64,000 nt of DNA from Bacillus rubiinfantis. Lineage in GTDB: Bacteria > Bacillota > Bacilli > Bacillales > Cytobacillaceae. This document shows, piece after piece, positions 7,792 to 16,135 of the stretch (within the stretch, counting starts at the first letter, position 1; each line of letters opens with the position of its first letter). The stretch is taken from assembly GCA_000752035.1 (NCBI GenBank), contig CCFE01000011.1:406736-470735 (forward strand). The letters run 5' to 3'. The notes below the pieces were generated by a model that was not told the origin of the DNA, made no database searches, and saw only the letters and a program-made list of their open reading frames with translations. The position numbers were made by a program, and so were the translations under genes.

Positions 7792-8637
7792 TTAGATGAC
7801 GAGCCTGATACGATTTCCCGAGGGATCACTGGTGAGATAGTCATCTCCTTGTTCTTGGATCGGTGCGCCGAGCTGCTTGAGCTTGGTGATGACCGTTTCC
7901 CTCCCATCAGCGTCATGGTAAACAATCGTATACGAGGCTAAACCGACACTGTTATCCGCCGGCTGTTTGGCTCCGATTCCCTGCCAGGTGTTAATCGCGA
8001 TATGATGGTGATATCCGCTCGTTGAAAGGAACACGGCCTGTGGGTAATAGCTGACCACTTCGAAGCCGAGTCCATTTGTATAAAATTCCTGTGCTGCCTG
8101 CAAATCAGCAACATGGAGATGGATATGTCCCATAACGGTGCCCTCAGGTAAACCTGTCCATGCTTCATCACATTCTGAGAGAATCCCTTCTGAATCCAGC
8201 GGATCGGTCGCCATTTCGACAAGCCCATTTTTCCATTGCCATTCAGCTGCTGGACGGTCGCGATAGACCTCAATCCCATTCCCGTCCGGATCATTGAGGT
8301 AAAGCGCCTCACTAACAAGATGATCTGCAGCTCCAAGCGGATAGCCCGTTTTTAGAATGTGTCGGAGGAAACGAGCGAAATCAGCCCTTGACGGCAGTAA
8401 AATTGCAAAATGGTAAAGTCCTGTTGTCCGCGGTTCTTTTGCAATGACATTGATGGGCTGTTCAAGCGTCAAGAGCGGTGTGCTGCCGTCAGCGGTCAGC
8501 ACCGCTTTTTGCGCAGTTTGTTCTAAAACTTGGAAGCCAAGAATTTTTTGATAAAATTTTACGGAGGCGTTGAAATTTTTGACCTTAATGGTCACATCAC
8601 TAACGTATACGGTTGGCTTTTGGTGGAAATGATTCAT
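7792..8637 (-). CDS. CatE-like catechol/hydroquinone ring-cleavage dioxygenase (VOC)
   Basis: 281 residues made of two glyoxalase/VOC (extradiol dioxygenase) modules, about 1-135 and 165-281. Visible family motifs are GLYHFAILLPSR and DPDGNGIEVYRDRP in the first, and MGHIHLHVADL and HHHIAINTW in the second, the last two providing candidate metal-binding His residues. The length matches B. subtilis CatE (catechol-2,3-dioxygenase, thiol-dependent quinone stress response). It is monocistronic, with SD GTGAGGTACC. A candidate MhqR-type operator overlaps its promoter and a matching one lies before the azoreductase gene at 37052, suggesting quinone or electrophile induction. MhqA/E/O-type enzymes are an alternative assignment. 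Confidence 0.75.
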   Translation of the reverse strand: MNHFHQKPTVYVSDVTIKVKNFNASVKFYQKILGFQVLEQTAQKAVLTADGSTPLLTLEQPINVIAKEPRTTGLYHFAILLPSRADFARFLRHILKTGYPLGAADHLVSEALYLNDPDGNGIEVYRDRPAAEWQWKNGLVEMATDPLDSEGILSECDEAWTGLPEGTVMGHIHLHVADLQAAQEFYTNGLGFEVVSYYPQAVFLSTSGYHHHIAINTWQGIGAKQPADNSVGLASYTIVYHDADGRETVITKLKQLGAPIQEQGDDYLTSDPSGNRIRLVI

Positions 8638-8665
8638 TGTGGTACCTCACTTTCTTTTTAAAAAA

Positions 8666-8706
8666 TATCTCGATTTCATGATATTTTAAATTGAGATAAA
8701 TGTAAA
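8666..8706 (-). promoter_or_regulatory. Promoter and MhqR-like operator of the dioxygenase gene
   Basis: On the minus strand, TTTACA (8706-8701), 17 bases and TATCAT (8683-8678) form a promoter. On the plus strand TATCTCGATTTCATGATA (8666-8683) resembles the MhqR box, and together with TTGAGATA (8691-8698) it makes a wider inverted repeat covering the -10. The layout is the same at 37089-37129 before azoR. Confidence 0.65.
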
Positions 8707-8723
8707 GTGAAAGTGGTCCATGG

Positions 8724-8825
8724 GCTACTTGTGGATAGCTCCACACTTCTTGCGCTTGTGTTCGCATTACTTGCGCTTGAGACCACGTTACTTGTGCTTA
8801 ATCCCCACAGACCCTCTTACTTAAG
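8724..8825. repeat. 21-bp-spaced TTACTTGCGCTT repeats
   Basis: CTTG cores at 8728, 8749, 8770 and 8791 are exactly 21 bases apart, in the context (T)TACTTGYGCTT. A decayed TTACTTAAGC is at 8820. The array lies between the divergent dioxygenase and lipoprotein genes. Two related boxes occur at 60294 and 60315. Confidence 0.7.
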
Positions 8826-8927
8826 CATAGATATTATTGATAATTACAGAACTCTCCTAATGATTTATTTACGGATTATAGTAACTGAACCTTAGAGAGC
8901 TCCGTCATATTAATAGGGGGTGTCACA

Positions 8928-9317
8928 ATGAAAAATCTTATAATAAGCCTAATTTTATTGATATTTATTTTCAGTTTGACAGGATGTGCAGATGTTGGCA
9001 CTAAAACCTCGATGTCAAAACATCCAGATGCTGAAGAGATATTGGGTCTTGATGAAAATGCAGATATTTTTCAATGGGATGGATTAATTTACGAAACAAA
9101 TATAGATTGGGTAAATGAGTTAAAACTCACAAAAAACGAACAGTTGGGTGAGATAACAGAATCATTTTCAAACAGTGATGCTAAGAATTTTAAAAATGGT
9201 ATGGCCAACAAATTACCTGTGGGCACAAAAATATATTCCGCTAAAGAAAGTGAAGGCATTTTAATCGTAGAACATAATAATGAAGAAAAATATTATTTAG
9301 CATTAGTAGAAGGGTAG
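8928..9317 (+). CDS. Small secreted lipoprotein of unknown function
   Basis: 129 residues with a lipoprotein signal: a KN-rich start, a hydrophobic stretch of about 14 residues, and the lipobox LTGC (Cys about residue 20). The mature part is acidic and soluble. It includes ADIFQWDGLIYETNIDW and LPVGTKIYSAKESEGILIVEHNNEEKYYLALVEG, a pattern seen in small Bacillus lipoproteins of the DUF3221/YfjS-like kind that I cannot assign further. SD AGGGGGTGTCACA. Codon use is AT-rich. A three-unit hairpin repeat begins 20 bases after its stop. Confidence 0.75.
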   Translation: MKNLIISLILLIFIFSLTGCADVGTKTSMSKHPDAEEILGLDENADIFQWDGLIYETNIDWVNELKLTKNEQLGEITESFSNSDAKNFKNGMANKLPVGTKIYSAKESEGILIVEHNNEEKYYLALVEG

Positions 9318-9337
9318 CTAGTGATGATATAGGGTTC

Positions 9338-9483
9338 ATGAGAACTAACCAGGGGATCGACTTCCTGATTCTGTCCTCATAAAGGGTTCATGAGAACTGT
9401 TTGGCGATCGCTCGATGGTGTTTTGTTCTCATAAAAGGTTTATGAGAACTATACTAGCCACGACGAGTGGATATAGTTCTCAT
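9338..9483. repeat. Three-unit ATGAGAAC/GTTCTCAT hairpin array
   Basis: Three modules ATGAGAAC-N-GTYCTCAT occur at 9338-9380 (N=27), 9390-9432 (N=27) and 9442-9483 (N=26), separated by exactly 9 bases each time. Inserts differ in sequence. The third extends its stem to 12 bp (ATGAGAACTATA with TATAGTTCTCAT). The array fills the gap between convergent genes (lipoprotein and ecfT). Same family at 43414-43499 and 46870-46929. Confidence 0.9.
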
Positions 9484-9519
9484 AGATAGTTTATGATGTA
9501 ACTCTTAGTATGTCTCTCA

Positions 9520-10350
9520 TCAAAACGGATTATAAAACCGACTTCCATCATAAAAGGTGACCCCTAGCGAAATCACTAGCAGCAGCACGAAAACAACCAG
9601 CGCCACGATGTCCACTTTTTGAAAGGGGCGGGCGCGGTACCAGGTGCGTTTCTTGTTTTTGCCGAAGCCGCGCAGCTCCATGGCGTTGCTGATGATTTCT
9701 ATTTTATCAAGGCTTGAGAGAATCAACGGCACGATAATCGATGCAGCATTCTTGATTCGCTTCCACAGTTTTTCCTTCCGAGACATATCAATACCGCGGG
9801 CTTGCTGCGACAGGGCAATCGTGTGAAAATCGCGCTGCACATCGGGAATGTAGCGGAGCGCGAGCGCAACCGCATAGGCAATTCGATAGCTGACACCGAT
9901 CTTGTTCAATGAAGCCGCAAACTCACTAGGGTTGGTCGTGACAATAAACAATAGCGCCGCGGGAATCACGGTAAAATACTTCAATGTGACATTCATTTGA
10001 TAGAATAATTGCTCGAGCGTCAAAGAATAGCGCCCACCGCCAAGACCCGCGAGCACATGACTAGTCCCGTAAATCTTTACCCCTTCTTGCGGTGAAAAAG
10101 CATAGATAGCGAGATTATTAATCAATAGAAAGATTAGAATAAAATAGACGACAAAGGCGACTTCGGAGAACTTCACCTTAGAAATACGAAAAACAACGAT
10201 GCTGAGTACAAACAAGAACAAGAGCACGCGCGTATCATAGGTCAACATTGCAATCGATGACCAAATCAAAAAACAAATCAGCTTGGTGACCCCGGTGAGC
10301 CGATGGACTGGTGACTGCCGTTCAATATAGGAAAGCATTTCTACTGCCAT
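9520..10350 (-). CDS. ecfT: ECF transporter transmembrane subunit EcfT
   Basis: 276 residues, the T-component of an energy-coupling-factor importer, with several membrane segments and the two coupling-helix motifs: ARG in LSQQARGIDMSRKE (about residue 186) and LRG in MELRGFGKNKKR (about 230), which dock on the ATPases. The start ATG follows GGAGGTG by eight bases and overlaps the end of the ATPase gene by 10 bases. It is the last gene of the T-box-controlled operon with SAM hydrolase and the S-component. Confidence 0.88.
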   Translation of the reverse strand: MAVEMLSYIERQSPVHRLTGVTKLICFLIWSSIAMLTYDTRVLLFLFVLSIVVFRISKVKFSEVAFVVYFILIFLLINNLAIYAFSPQEGVKIYGTSHVLAGLGGGRYSLTLEQLFYQMNVTLKYFTVIPAALLFIVTTNPSEFAASLNKIGVSYRIAYAVALALRYIPDVQRDFHTIALSQQARGIDMSRKEKLWKRIKNAASIIVPLILSSLDKIEIISNAMELRGFGKNKKRTWYRARPFQKVDIVALVVFVLLLVISLGVTFYDGSRFYNPF

Positions 10351-12047
10351 TGCTGCCGCACCTCCCGATCATAGACAATAAAGCGATCGACAAACTGCTT
10401 CGGCTCCTTGATGCCGACCTTTATCGCCAAATCATACAGTGACGTTTCCTTTAAATTGGCCTCCGCAATAATCGCCGGATTAGCCAGCACGTTGACCGCG
10501 GTATCATCGGCTATTTTTCGCCCGCCGGCAATAACAATCGCCCTTGGTGTATATTCCAGCATCAGATGCATATCATGGGTAATCATCACAATCGTAACAC
10601 CGCGGCGGTTTAATTCCACTAAAAACTCCATGATATCGGTATAATGGCGGAAATCCTGACCGGCAGTCGGTTCGTCAAGAATAATTACCTCCGGCTGCAA
10701 CACCAAAATCGAGGCGATGGTGACCCGCTTTTTCTGGCCAAAGCTTAACGCCGAAATTGGCCAGTTGCGATACGGGTACAACCCGCAGATTTTCAAGGTT
10801 TCGAGCACCCGCTCTTTCATTTCCGCTTCCGGCACACCGCGAATCACGAGCCCAAGGGCGACTTCATCAAAAATCATCCCCTTGGAAATCATATGATTTG
10901 GGTTCTGCATCACCATGCCAATCCGCTCCGCCCGTTCCTTAATCGTATCATCGGAAATTTCCTTACCACGATAATAAATCGTTCCCGCGCTCGGTTTTTC
11001 AAAGCCGCAGATTAGCTTAGACAGCGTTGATTTTCCCGCACCATTTTTGCCGACGATGCTGACCATTTCGCCTTTTCCAATCGAAAAAGAGACATCGTGA
11101 ATCGTTTGCTGACCTGGTTTATAGCCAAAATTGATGCCCCTTAGCTCCAAAATCGGCTCGTTTTTTTCTCTCCCCGTTGGGATGCTAACGCCCGAAAACC
11201 AGTTATGTAATTGCTCCCGACAGCTAGTAATCTCGAATGTATCAAGATGAGCTGGCTGCATCTCCTCGGTAATTTCACAGCCGGCATATTTGGCGGCCTT
11301 AACGTACAGCGGTTCACGAAGTGCGCATTTTTCCAAAACAGTTGAAGCTAATAATTCATCCGGTGTCGTGTCGCTGATAATCCTGCCATCATCGATGACA
11401 ATCACGCGATCAACCGGGCAATGGAGCACATCCTCCAAACGATGCTCGATAATGACAATCGTTTTGTTCGTGTCTTGGTGAATGCGGTCGATCAGTTCAA
11501 TTGCATATTTCCCCGTAGCCGGGTCGAGATTGGCGAGCGGCTCATCAAATAGGAGAATCTCAACATCGTCAACCATAACACCTGCTAACGAAACCCGCTG
11601 TTTTTGCCCCCCTGAAAGCTGATGGAGAGAAGCGTCCAAGTGTGTCTCAATTTCAACTAGTTTGGCAACATCGGCAACTCTGGCAACCATCTCATCCTTT
11701 GGGGTGCAGTCATTCTCGAGCGCAAACGCGATGTCCTCGGCAACAGTGAGACCGATAAATTGCCCATCCGGGTCCTGCAGTACGGTGCCGACCTTTTTCG
11801 ATAAGGAAAAAATATCCTTTGGCACCTCGCCACTGATTTTGACACTGCCGCTGACTTTTCCTTTATATGAAAAGGGAACAAGGCCATTGAGACAATGGCC
11901 AAGTGTACTTTTTCCTGAACCTGAAGGGCCGATAATAAGAACCTTTTCCCCTTCATAGATGGTAAGATTAATATTTTGTAAAGTTGGGGCTGTCTGGCTG
12001 TGATATTGAAAGCTATAATTTTCAAATTGAATTACCGGTTTTTTCAT
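10341..12047 (-). CDS. ECF transporter fused double ATPase (EcfA-A')
   Basis: 568 residues containing two complete ABC ATPase domains in one chain. Domain 1 has Walker A GPSGSGKST, signature LSGGQKQR and Walker B VEILLFDEP. Domain 2 (from about residue 295) has Walker A GKNGAGKST, a degenerate signature LSFGQKKR and Walker B VIILDEPTAGQD. Fused ATPases of this length are typical of the ECF systems paired with UPF0397 S-components. SD GGAGAT. It powers uptake through EcfT and the S-component encoded on either side. Confidence 0.92.
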   Translation of the reverse strand: MKKPVIQFENYSFQYHSQTAPTLQNINLTIYEGEKVLIIGPSGSGKSTLGHCLNGLVPFSYKGKVSGSVKISGEVPKDIFSLSKKVGTVLQDPDGQFIGLTVAEDIAFALENDCTPKDEMVARVADVAKLVEIETHLDASLHQLSGGQKQRVSLAGVMVDDVEILLFDEPLANLDPATGKYAIELIDRIHQDTNKTIVIIEHRLEDVLHCPVDRVIVIDDGRIISDTTPDELLASTVLEKCALREPLYVKAAKYAGCEITEEMQPAHLDTFEITSCREQLHNWFSGVSIPTGREKNEPILELRGINFGYKPGQQTIHDVSFSIGKGEMVSIVGKNGAGKSTLSKLICGFEKPSAGTIYYRGKEISDDTIKERAERIGMVMQNPNHMISKGMIFDEVALGLVIRGVPEAEMKERVLETLKICGLYPYRNWPISALSFGQKKRVTIASILVLQPEVIILDEPTAGQDFRHYTDIMEFLVELNRRGVTIVMITHDMHLMLEYTPRAIVIAGGRKIADDTAVNVLANPAIIAEANLKETSLYDLAIKVGIKEPKQFVDRFIVYDREVRQQWQ

Positions 12048-12098
12048 GATTCTATCTCCTAGTCAAACGTTCAGTTAATTTCACGGCTCCCGATCCTC

Positions 12099-12656
12099 TT
12101 ACAGATCTTTTGTCAGGCTGCCGCTCTGACTGCGGCTTTTTGCATACAAGGACAGCAGCAATGTTCCGAGCACGGCCACAGTTACCATGTTCAACCCGCC
12201 AGCAACAGCCCCTTGCAAATACACTTTATTCGCCGGCTCGGCATAAATCAGAATATCCAATGACGGTGCCACCAGCAGCCAGCCGATTGCTTGCACCACA
12301 ATTTGCACAAGATTAAAGAGGATAATTTTTTTTGTTGTAAAAACCCCGGATTCGATATTGATTTTTTTCGCTGCTAGGCCAATTAAGAAGCCTACCAATC
12401 CAGAAACCACAACCCAGCTCCACCATGGTGTTCCATAAAAGATGAAGTCTTTTAATGCATGGCCAATCAGTCCGATCAGACCGCCAGCAACTGGTCCAAA
12501 AATCACAGCCATCAATGCCAAAAATCCATACGACGTATCAAAATTTGTATTCGGTACTCCTGTAGGGATGACGGCAAAGCGACCTAAAATGACGAAGACA
12601 GCAGCGCCAATTCCGATTGCGACGATTGTTTTAATAGATAATTGATTTCCTTTCAT
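12099..12656 (-). CDS. ECF transporter S-component, UPF0397 family
   Basis: 185 residues and about five to six membrane helices. The N-terminal IKTIVAIGIGAAVFVILGRF and the motif GHALKDFIFYGTPWWSWVV are hallmarks of UPF0397. The substrate-binding subunit decides what the transporter carries, and the ligand of this family is not settled. The T-box and the SAM hydrolase gene upstream point to methionine or a related nucleoside/thioether, by inference only. I chose the ATG at 12654-12656 because GGGGGT lies seven bases upstream; an in-frame TTG at 12671 would fall inside that site. Confidence 0.85.
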   Translation of the reverse strand: MKGNQLSIKTIVAIGIGAAVFVILGRFAVIPTGVPNTNFDTSYGFLALMAVIFGPVAGGLIGLIGHALKDFIFYGTPWWSWVVVSGLVGFLIGLAAKKINIESGVFTTKKIILFNLVQIVVQAIGWLLVAPSLDILIYAEPANKVYLQGAVAGGLNMVTVAVLGTLLLSLYAKSRSQSGSLTKDL

Positions 12657-12686
12657 TCTTAAAACCCCCAATTTATTTTTTTACTT

Positions 12687-13538
12687 CTAAGCAAGCTTCG
12701 GTAATTTCCGAATTGAGATTTTCCACGATGCGCCTGTTTCAATATGATAGGCATTGGCAAACGAGCCTTGGTTAATCGCGACGCCAATTTTGTCAAGTGA
12801 GTTGATGAACAGCAGCGGTTCGCCTAAATGAATGTCGGCAAATGTCCGGCCGTAGGTCATGATGTTTTTGTACACTTGGCGGGTCTCATTCTCGATGGTA
12901 ACCTCGAAGGAATCACCATGCTCGGCCCCTAAATCCTTGAACAGCGTGCGGTCGATATTTGTCCACAGATTGCCGAAACGGACATCGAGGATATCGATAT
13001 TCCCAGTCAGCACTTCATTCGTAATGCTTGGCTCCGGCTTTGGCAGTTCAATTATCGAGTCGATAGGTGCCTCAGGACCAACTTGCTCAAAGGTAATTAA
13101 GTTAGATGCGAGCCGCGCCCCCGTATAGGCATAGACATCGCGGCCATGGAAGGTGTACGATTCCCCCGAATTCGGCAGGCGATTGACTGTTTCATCAATG
13201 ATTCTCACTTCCTTAATGCCAATCGCACTTTTTATATGAGTGAGCGTACCGTTATCAGGGGTGACAATGTATTGATTCAACGCCGTTTTCACGACAACAC
13301 TGCGCCGCTCCGAACCGACTCCGGGATCGACTACCGAAACAAACACCGTTCCCTCCGGCCAATAGGCAACCGTCTGGTAGAGTCGGTATGATCCTTCCCA
13401 GATATTGTATTGCGGAATATCATGGGTCAAATCGAAAATCCGAATCGCTGGGTTCACAGAAATCGCCACGCCGTACATCGCACTGACGGCACCGTCACTT
13501 AAACCGAAATCAGTTTGCAGCACAAGATTGTGATTCAT
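12687..13538 (-). CDS. S-adenosyl-L-methionine hydrolase (adenosine-forming), DUF62 family
   Basis: 283 residues. The family (SAM hydroxide adenosyltransferase, related to fluorinase/chlorinase) uses water to split SAM into adenosine and methionine. The Asp-Arg-His set is present: VSVVDPGVGSERR supplies Asp and Arg (about residues 71-79) and FHGRDVY supplies His (about 130). The N-terminal LQTDFGLSDGAVSAMYG is a signature. SD AAAGGAGG. It is the first gene after the T-box leader and is followed 30 bases later by the ECF S-component, so the operon may link SAM turnover to uptake of a methionine-related solute. Confidence 0.88.
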   Translation of the reverse strand: MNHNLVLQTDFGLSDGAVSAMYGVAISVNPAIRIFDLTHDIPQYNIWEGSYRLYQTVAYWPEGTVFVSVVDPGVGSERRSVVVKTALNQYIVTPDNGTLTHIKSAIGIKEVRIIDETVNRLPNSGESYTFHGRDVYAYTGARLASNLITFEQVGPEAPIDSIIELPKPEPSITNEVLTGNIDILDVRFGNLWTNIDRTLFKDLGAEHGDSFEVTIENETRQVYKNIMTYGRTFADIHLGEPLLFINSLDKIGVAINQGSFANAYHIETGASWKISIRKLPKLA

Positions 13539-13607
13539 TGTAAATTCCTCCTTTTTTTCTTTTGAAAAAGTTTATTAACATTAATTAGAAAATTTGCATC
13601 TAGAAAA

Positions 13608-13654
13608 ATAAAAAACCACGCCCCTATCAATTTTTAGAATCGATAAGGACGTGG
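13608..13654 (-). terminator. T-box regulatory terminator
   Basis: Minus-strand stem CCACG...CGTGG with inner pairs TATCGAT/ATTGATA, followed by TTTTTT. It lies immediately after the T-box bulge, as expected for a T-box attenuator. Confidence 0.88.
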
Positions 13655-13962
13655 TTGGAATCACGTGGTACCACCTTAATTTACTGACTGCTCACGCAAA
13701 TCAGCCTCTGCAAGTACGGAGCTCTCATTAGTTATGGCTCTTTATACTGTGGTATGGATAACGAGTACCAAATCTCGACGGAACCTACTTCAATCAGTAA
13801 ATCGGGATATCTCCCTAGATTGTTTCAGCACGCAGCTCCGAGGCCATTGTTCGGATTGATATTTTTGCTTCTTTTCAGCTACCGAAGCTCTCTGTGAAAA
13901 AATAACACAATCGTACTTTCCCTCTTCAACGCTTTATAACTTTTTATTGAGTTTGAAAATTT
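13608..13962 (-). promoter_or_regulatory. T-box leader (probably methionine-responsive)
   Basis: On the minus strand the leader shows Stem I elements (GAAGAGGGAAAGTAC, then AGAGAGCTTCGG and a GCTGAAAAGAAG), a specifier region GAACAATGGCCTC, and the T-box itself at 13677-13664 (AAGGTGGTACCACG). The antiterminator competes with a terminator. The ATG triplet is followed by a purine and the CCTC that pairs with GAGG of Stem I, the usual layout, so methionine is the best reading. The T-box UGGU predicts discriminator base A, which fits tRNA-Met and not tRNA-Trp or tRNA-Asn. Uncharged tRNA would switch on SAM hydrolase and the ECF transporter. Confidence 0.9.
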
Positions 13963-13967
13963 ACTCA

Positions 13968-13996
13968 ATTATAAGCCCAGTTTTCGGAATAGTCAA
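13968..13996 (-). promoter_or_regulatory. Sigma-A promoter of the T-box operon
   Basis: TTGACT (13996-13991), 17 bases and TATAAT (13973-13968) on the minus strand give a near-perfect vegetative promoter. The start point falls near 13961, just before Stem I of the T-box. Confidence 0.88.
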
Positions 13997-14128
13997 GAGA
14001 ATTTATTCATTAAATTTTTACTACTTAATACGAAAACTTTTATGTACAATCAGGGAAGTCGTCTATTCTTCGAAAGTATAATAAGTGGACAAATCCATTT
14101 AAGTCTCTGGTGTTAGAGGATAATCCGG

Positions 14129-14764
14129 TTATTTCTCAATTAATAATAAAGTTGCTGATGGTTCTTCATATCCATTAATATCTTTTTTGTATACAATTTC
14201 AACAAAATACCCCTCTTTTAATGTGAATACTTTAGATTTTTCCTTTGTTACTTGATCCCACTGAACGGTATCAATCATTTTATTTTGCTGTTTATTTGTG
14301 ATATTTATAAAGATATCGACTGGCTTCAAGCTATCTTTTAACAAAAATTGATATTTCCCTGATTGTAATTCTCCTCCAACATAATAAAAACCCGAAGTAG
14401 GTATTTTTGTAACTCCATTGTTACTGGAAAGCTTCGAAAAGCTAGCAGGAGAGAATTCTAATTTTCCTTTAAGTTGGTACTTCTCGTTTTCATGTAAAGG
14501 TAAAGCATGTAAAAAATCTCCTTGACGTAGCTTAATACCAGATAATTCTGCATCTCCATCCAACGCACGTACATCGTAAAAACCACTTTCGATATCGTCA
14601 CCGACATCAATATGGCTCGAGCTGATTATTTTATATTGGGCAGGGTTTTGTTCTTTATTCCTTTTTTGAAGAGCAGTACCCTCGGGGGCAATTTGCCGAT
14701 ACAGAAGTACACCGCCAATTATCAACATAAATATAATTGCCACCACCTTTTTATTCTTTGTCAA
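14129..14764 (-). CDS. Membrane-anchored protein with beta-rich repeats, partner of an ABC system
   Basis: About 211 residues with one N-terminal membrane segment (VVAIIFMLIIGGVLLY) and an exported remainder. Two similar segments, IESGFYDVRALDG...IKLRQGDFLHAL and PTSGFYYVGGELQSGKYQF, suggest a repeated beta module. I know no function. I chose the TTG at 14764-14762, six bases after GGAGGA, over the ATG at 14779 that is part of the ribosome site. It overlaps the ABC ATPase gene by 14 bases, so it is translationally coupled to it and is probably an accessory or target-recognition part of that transporter. Confidence 0.65.
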   Translation of the reverse strand: MTKNKKVVAIIFMLIIGGVLLYRQIAPEGTALQKRNKEQNPAQYKIISSSHIDVGDDIESGFYDVRALDGDAELSGIKLRQGDFLHALPLHENEKYQLKGKLEFSPASFSKLSSNNGVTKIPTSGFYYVGGELQSGKYQFLLKDSLKPVDIFINITNKQQNKMIDTVQWDQVTKEKSKVFTLKEGYFVEIVYKKDINGYEEPSATLLLIEK

Positions 14765-15392
14765 GAATAATCCTCCCATCCTTCATTCCAATAAACTGAT
14801 CAGCTAAGACTTCCAAATCCTGTTTATGATGACTAGTTAGGATAATGGTTGCTCCACGTGCCTTCTCTTCTTTTAAAAGCTGATAAATTTGCAAAACTCC
14901 TTCCTCATCAATCGCATTAGTTGGCTCGTCCAGGAGGATAATATCTGGCTTTTCGAAAATTGCCTGGGCGATGCTTAATCGCTGCTTCATCCCTAGTGAA
15001 AATTTTCCAACTTTTAATTTCGAATGGGGATCAAGGCCAACACGATGAATCGCTTCGATAATATCTTCATCTGAAGCAATCTTTTTAATCTTTGAAAGTA
15101 TCTTCAAATTCTTAAATGCCTCATACTGTGGTAATAAAGCAGTGTTTTCAACGATTACACCTAAACTTGGTGGGAATGAGATATCTTTGTGAAGTACCTT
15201 TTGGTTTATTAAAATTTCGCCAGAATTAGGGTAAATTAAGCCACTGATTGCTCTAAGTAACATAGTCTTACCAGAGCCGTTTTTACCATACAAACCATAG
15301 ATTGTTTTTTCCTTAAATTCATAGTTTATATCCTTTAATACATGAAACTTTCTTATCTTTTTATTCACATCTTTTAATTGAAAAAATGCCAT
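14751..15392 (-). CDS. ABC transporter ATPase, peptide-immunity/export type
   Basis: 213 residues. Walker A YGKNGSGKTML (about residue 37), signature FSLGMKQRL and Walker B IILLDEPTNAID are all intact. The FSLGMKQRL form is common in bacitracin/lantibiotic immunity-type ATPases. SD AAGAGGTG. It is encoded 11 bases after one of three membrane subunits, so one ATPase serves three different permease-like proteins. B. subtilis yybJ-yybM has a similar one-ATPase-plus-membrane-proteins build. The substrate is unknown. Confidence 0.82.
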   Translation of the reverse strand: MAFFQLKDVNKKIRKFHVLKDINYEFKEKTIYGLYGKNGSGKTMLLRAISGLIYPNSGEILINQKVLHKDISFPPSLGVIVENTALLPQYEAFKNLKILSKIKKIASDEDIIEAIHRVGLDPHSKLKVGKFSLGMKQRLSIAQAIFEKPDIILLDEPTNAIDEEGVLQIYQLLKEEKARGATIILTSHHKQDLEVLADQFIGMKDGRIILDKE

Positions 15393-15403
15393 TATTGCAC
15401 CTC

Positions 15404-16135
15404 TTAGATAACATCAAATTTTTTGACTCTTTTAGCAACACCCAGACTCAGCAAAATAAATGCAAACAATAAAATCACAACTGCATTTGTTGACGAGATT
15501 GAATTTGAAACTATGTTAGCTAAATCGGTCCGTTGATACATTCCAAAGTTAGGAATGAGCCAATAAATTATTATCGTATTAGCCCCACTGGAGAAGATCA
15601 AGCCAGCAATCGAAACCGAAGCTAATACATAGATATTAATAATTAACAGTGCTATTTGTTCTGAAAACCAAAGTTCTAAAGCTACCTGAATATAAATTAA
15701 AACAATCATCGACAGAATATAGAGGAAGAGAATTTTTAGTAGTGACAATGGTTGATGAAAAAATACTGCCTGCCGTGAATCAACAAGATATGAAAAAATA
15801 ATCGATACCAAAATTTGTATACAACATAGACTAAAAATAATAAAAAACAGTTTAGCTATCCGTACAAACAATAATTTCCCCCGACTTTCTCCTCTTATCA
15901 TTGTATAAATACCATACCCGCTAATAAAATCCCGTACATACCCTATAAACGAAAAACTGAGAGCAGCAAAGAACAAGTACCATATTGCTATCTCAAAATA
16001 AAGCTTATCTGGATAAAGGCCTCCGAGGACCATAAATCCAGACATGTCCGCATACTCTGGGTTTCGTTGATACATCAAGTTATTCTGTACCAGTACCACG
16101 ATTAGAAATATCGTGAAATATATTAACTTTCTCAT
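15404..16135 (-). CDS. ABC-2-like membrane subunit (DUF2705-type) 1
   Basis: 243 residues with about six hydrophobic segments. The loop after helix two reads DFISGYGIYTMIRGESRGKLLFVRIAK, and similar basic loops occur in the two neighbouring membrane proteins. This form is typical of DUF2705-like ABC-2 permeases next to stand-alone ATPases. Its start overlaps the preceding gene by four bases (ATGA). The low-GC, A/T-rich codon use of this whole block differs from the neighbouring ECF operon, which may reflect transfer. Confidence 0.7.
   Translation of the reverse strand: MRKLIYFTIFLIVVLVQNNLMYQRNPEYADMSGFMVLGGLYPDKLYFEIAIWYLFFAALSFSFIGYVRDFISGYGIYTMIRGESRGKLLFVRIAKLFFIIFSLCCIQILVSIIFSYLVDSRQAVFFHQPLSLLKILFLYILSMIVLIYIQVALELWFSEQIALLIINIYVLASVSIAGLIFSSGANTIIIYWLIPNFGMYQRTDLANIVSNSISSTNAVVILLFAFILLSLGVAKRVKKFDVI

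Noticed and set aside
8707..8895. 62-codon plus-strand ORF
   Set aside because: It is made mostly of the 21-bp repeats and starts in the dioxygenase promoter.
9338..9483. CRISPR array
   Set aside because: Repeats plus 26-27-base inserts look CRISPR-like, but there are only two full repeats, single modules recur at other gaps, the 9-base centres vary, and no cas gene is present.
13608..13962. S-box (SAM) riboswitch
   Set aside because: The SAM hydrolase context suggested it, but Stem I elements, AGAGAG and the GGTGGTACCACG core identify a T-box.
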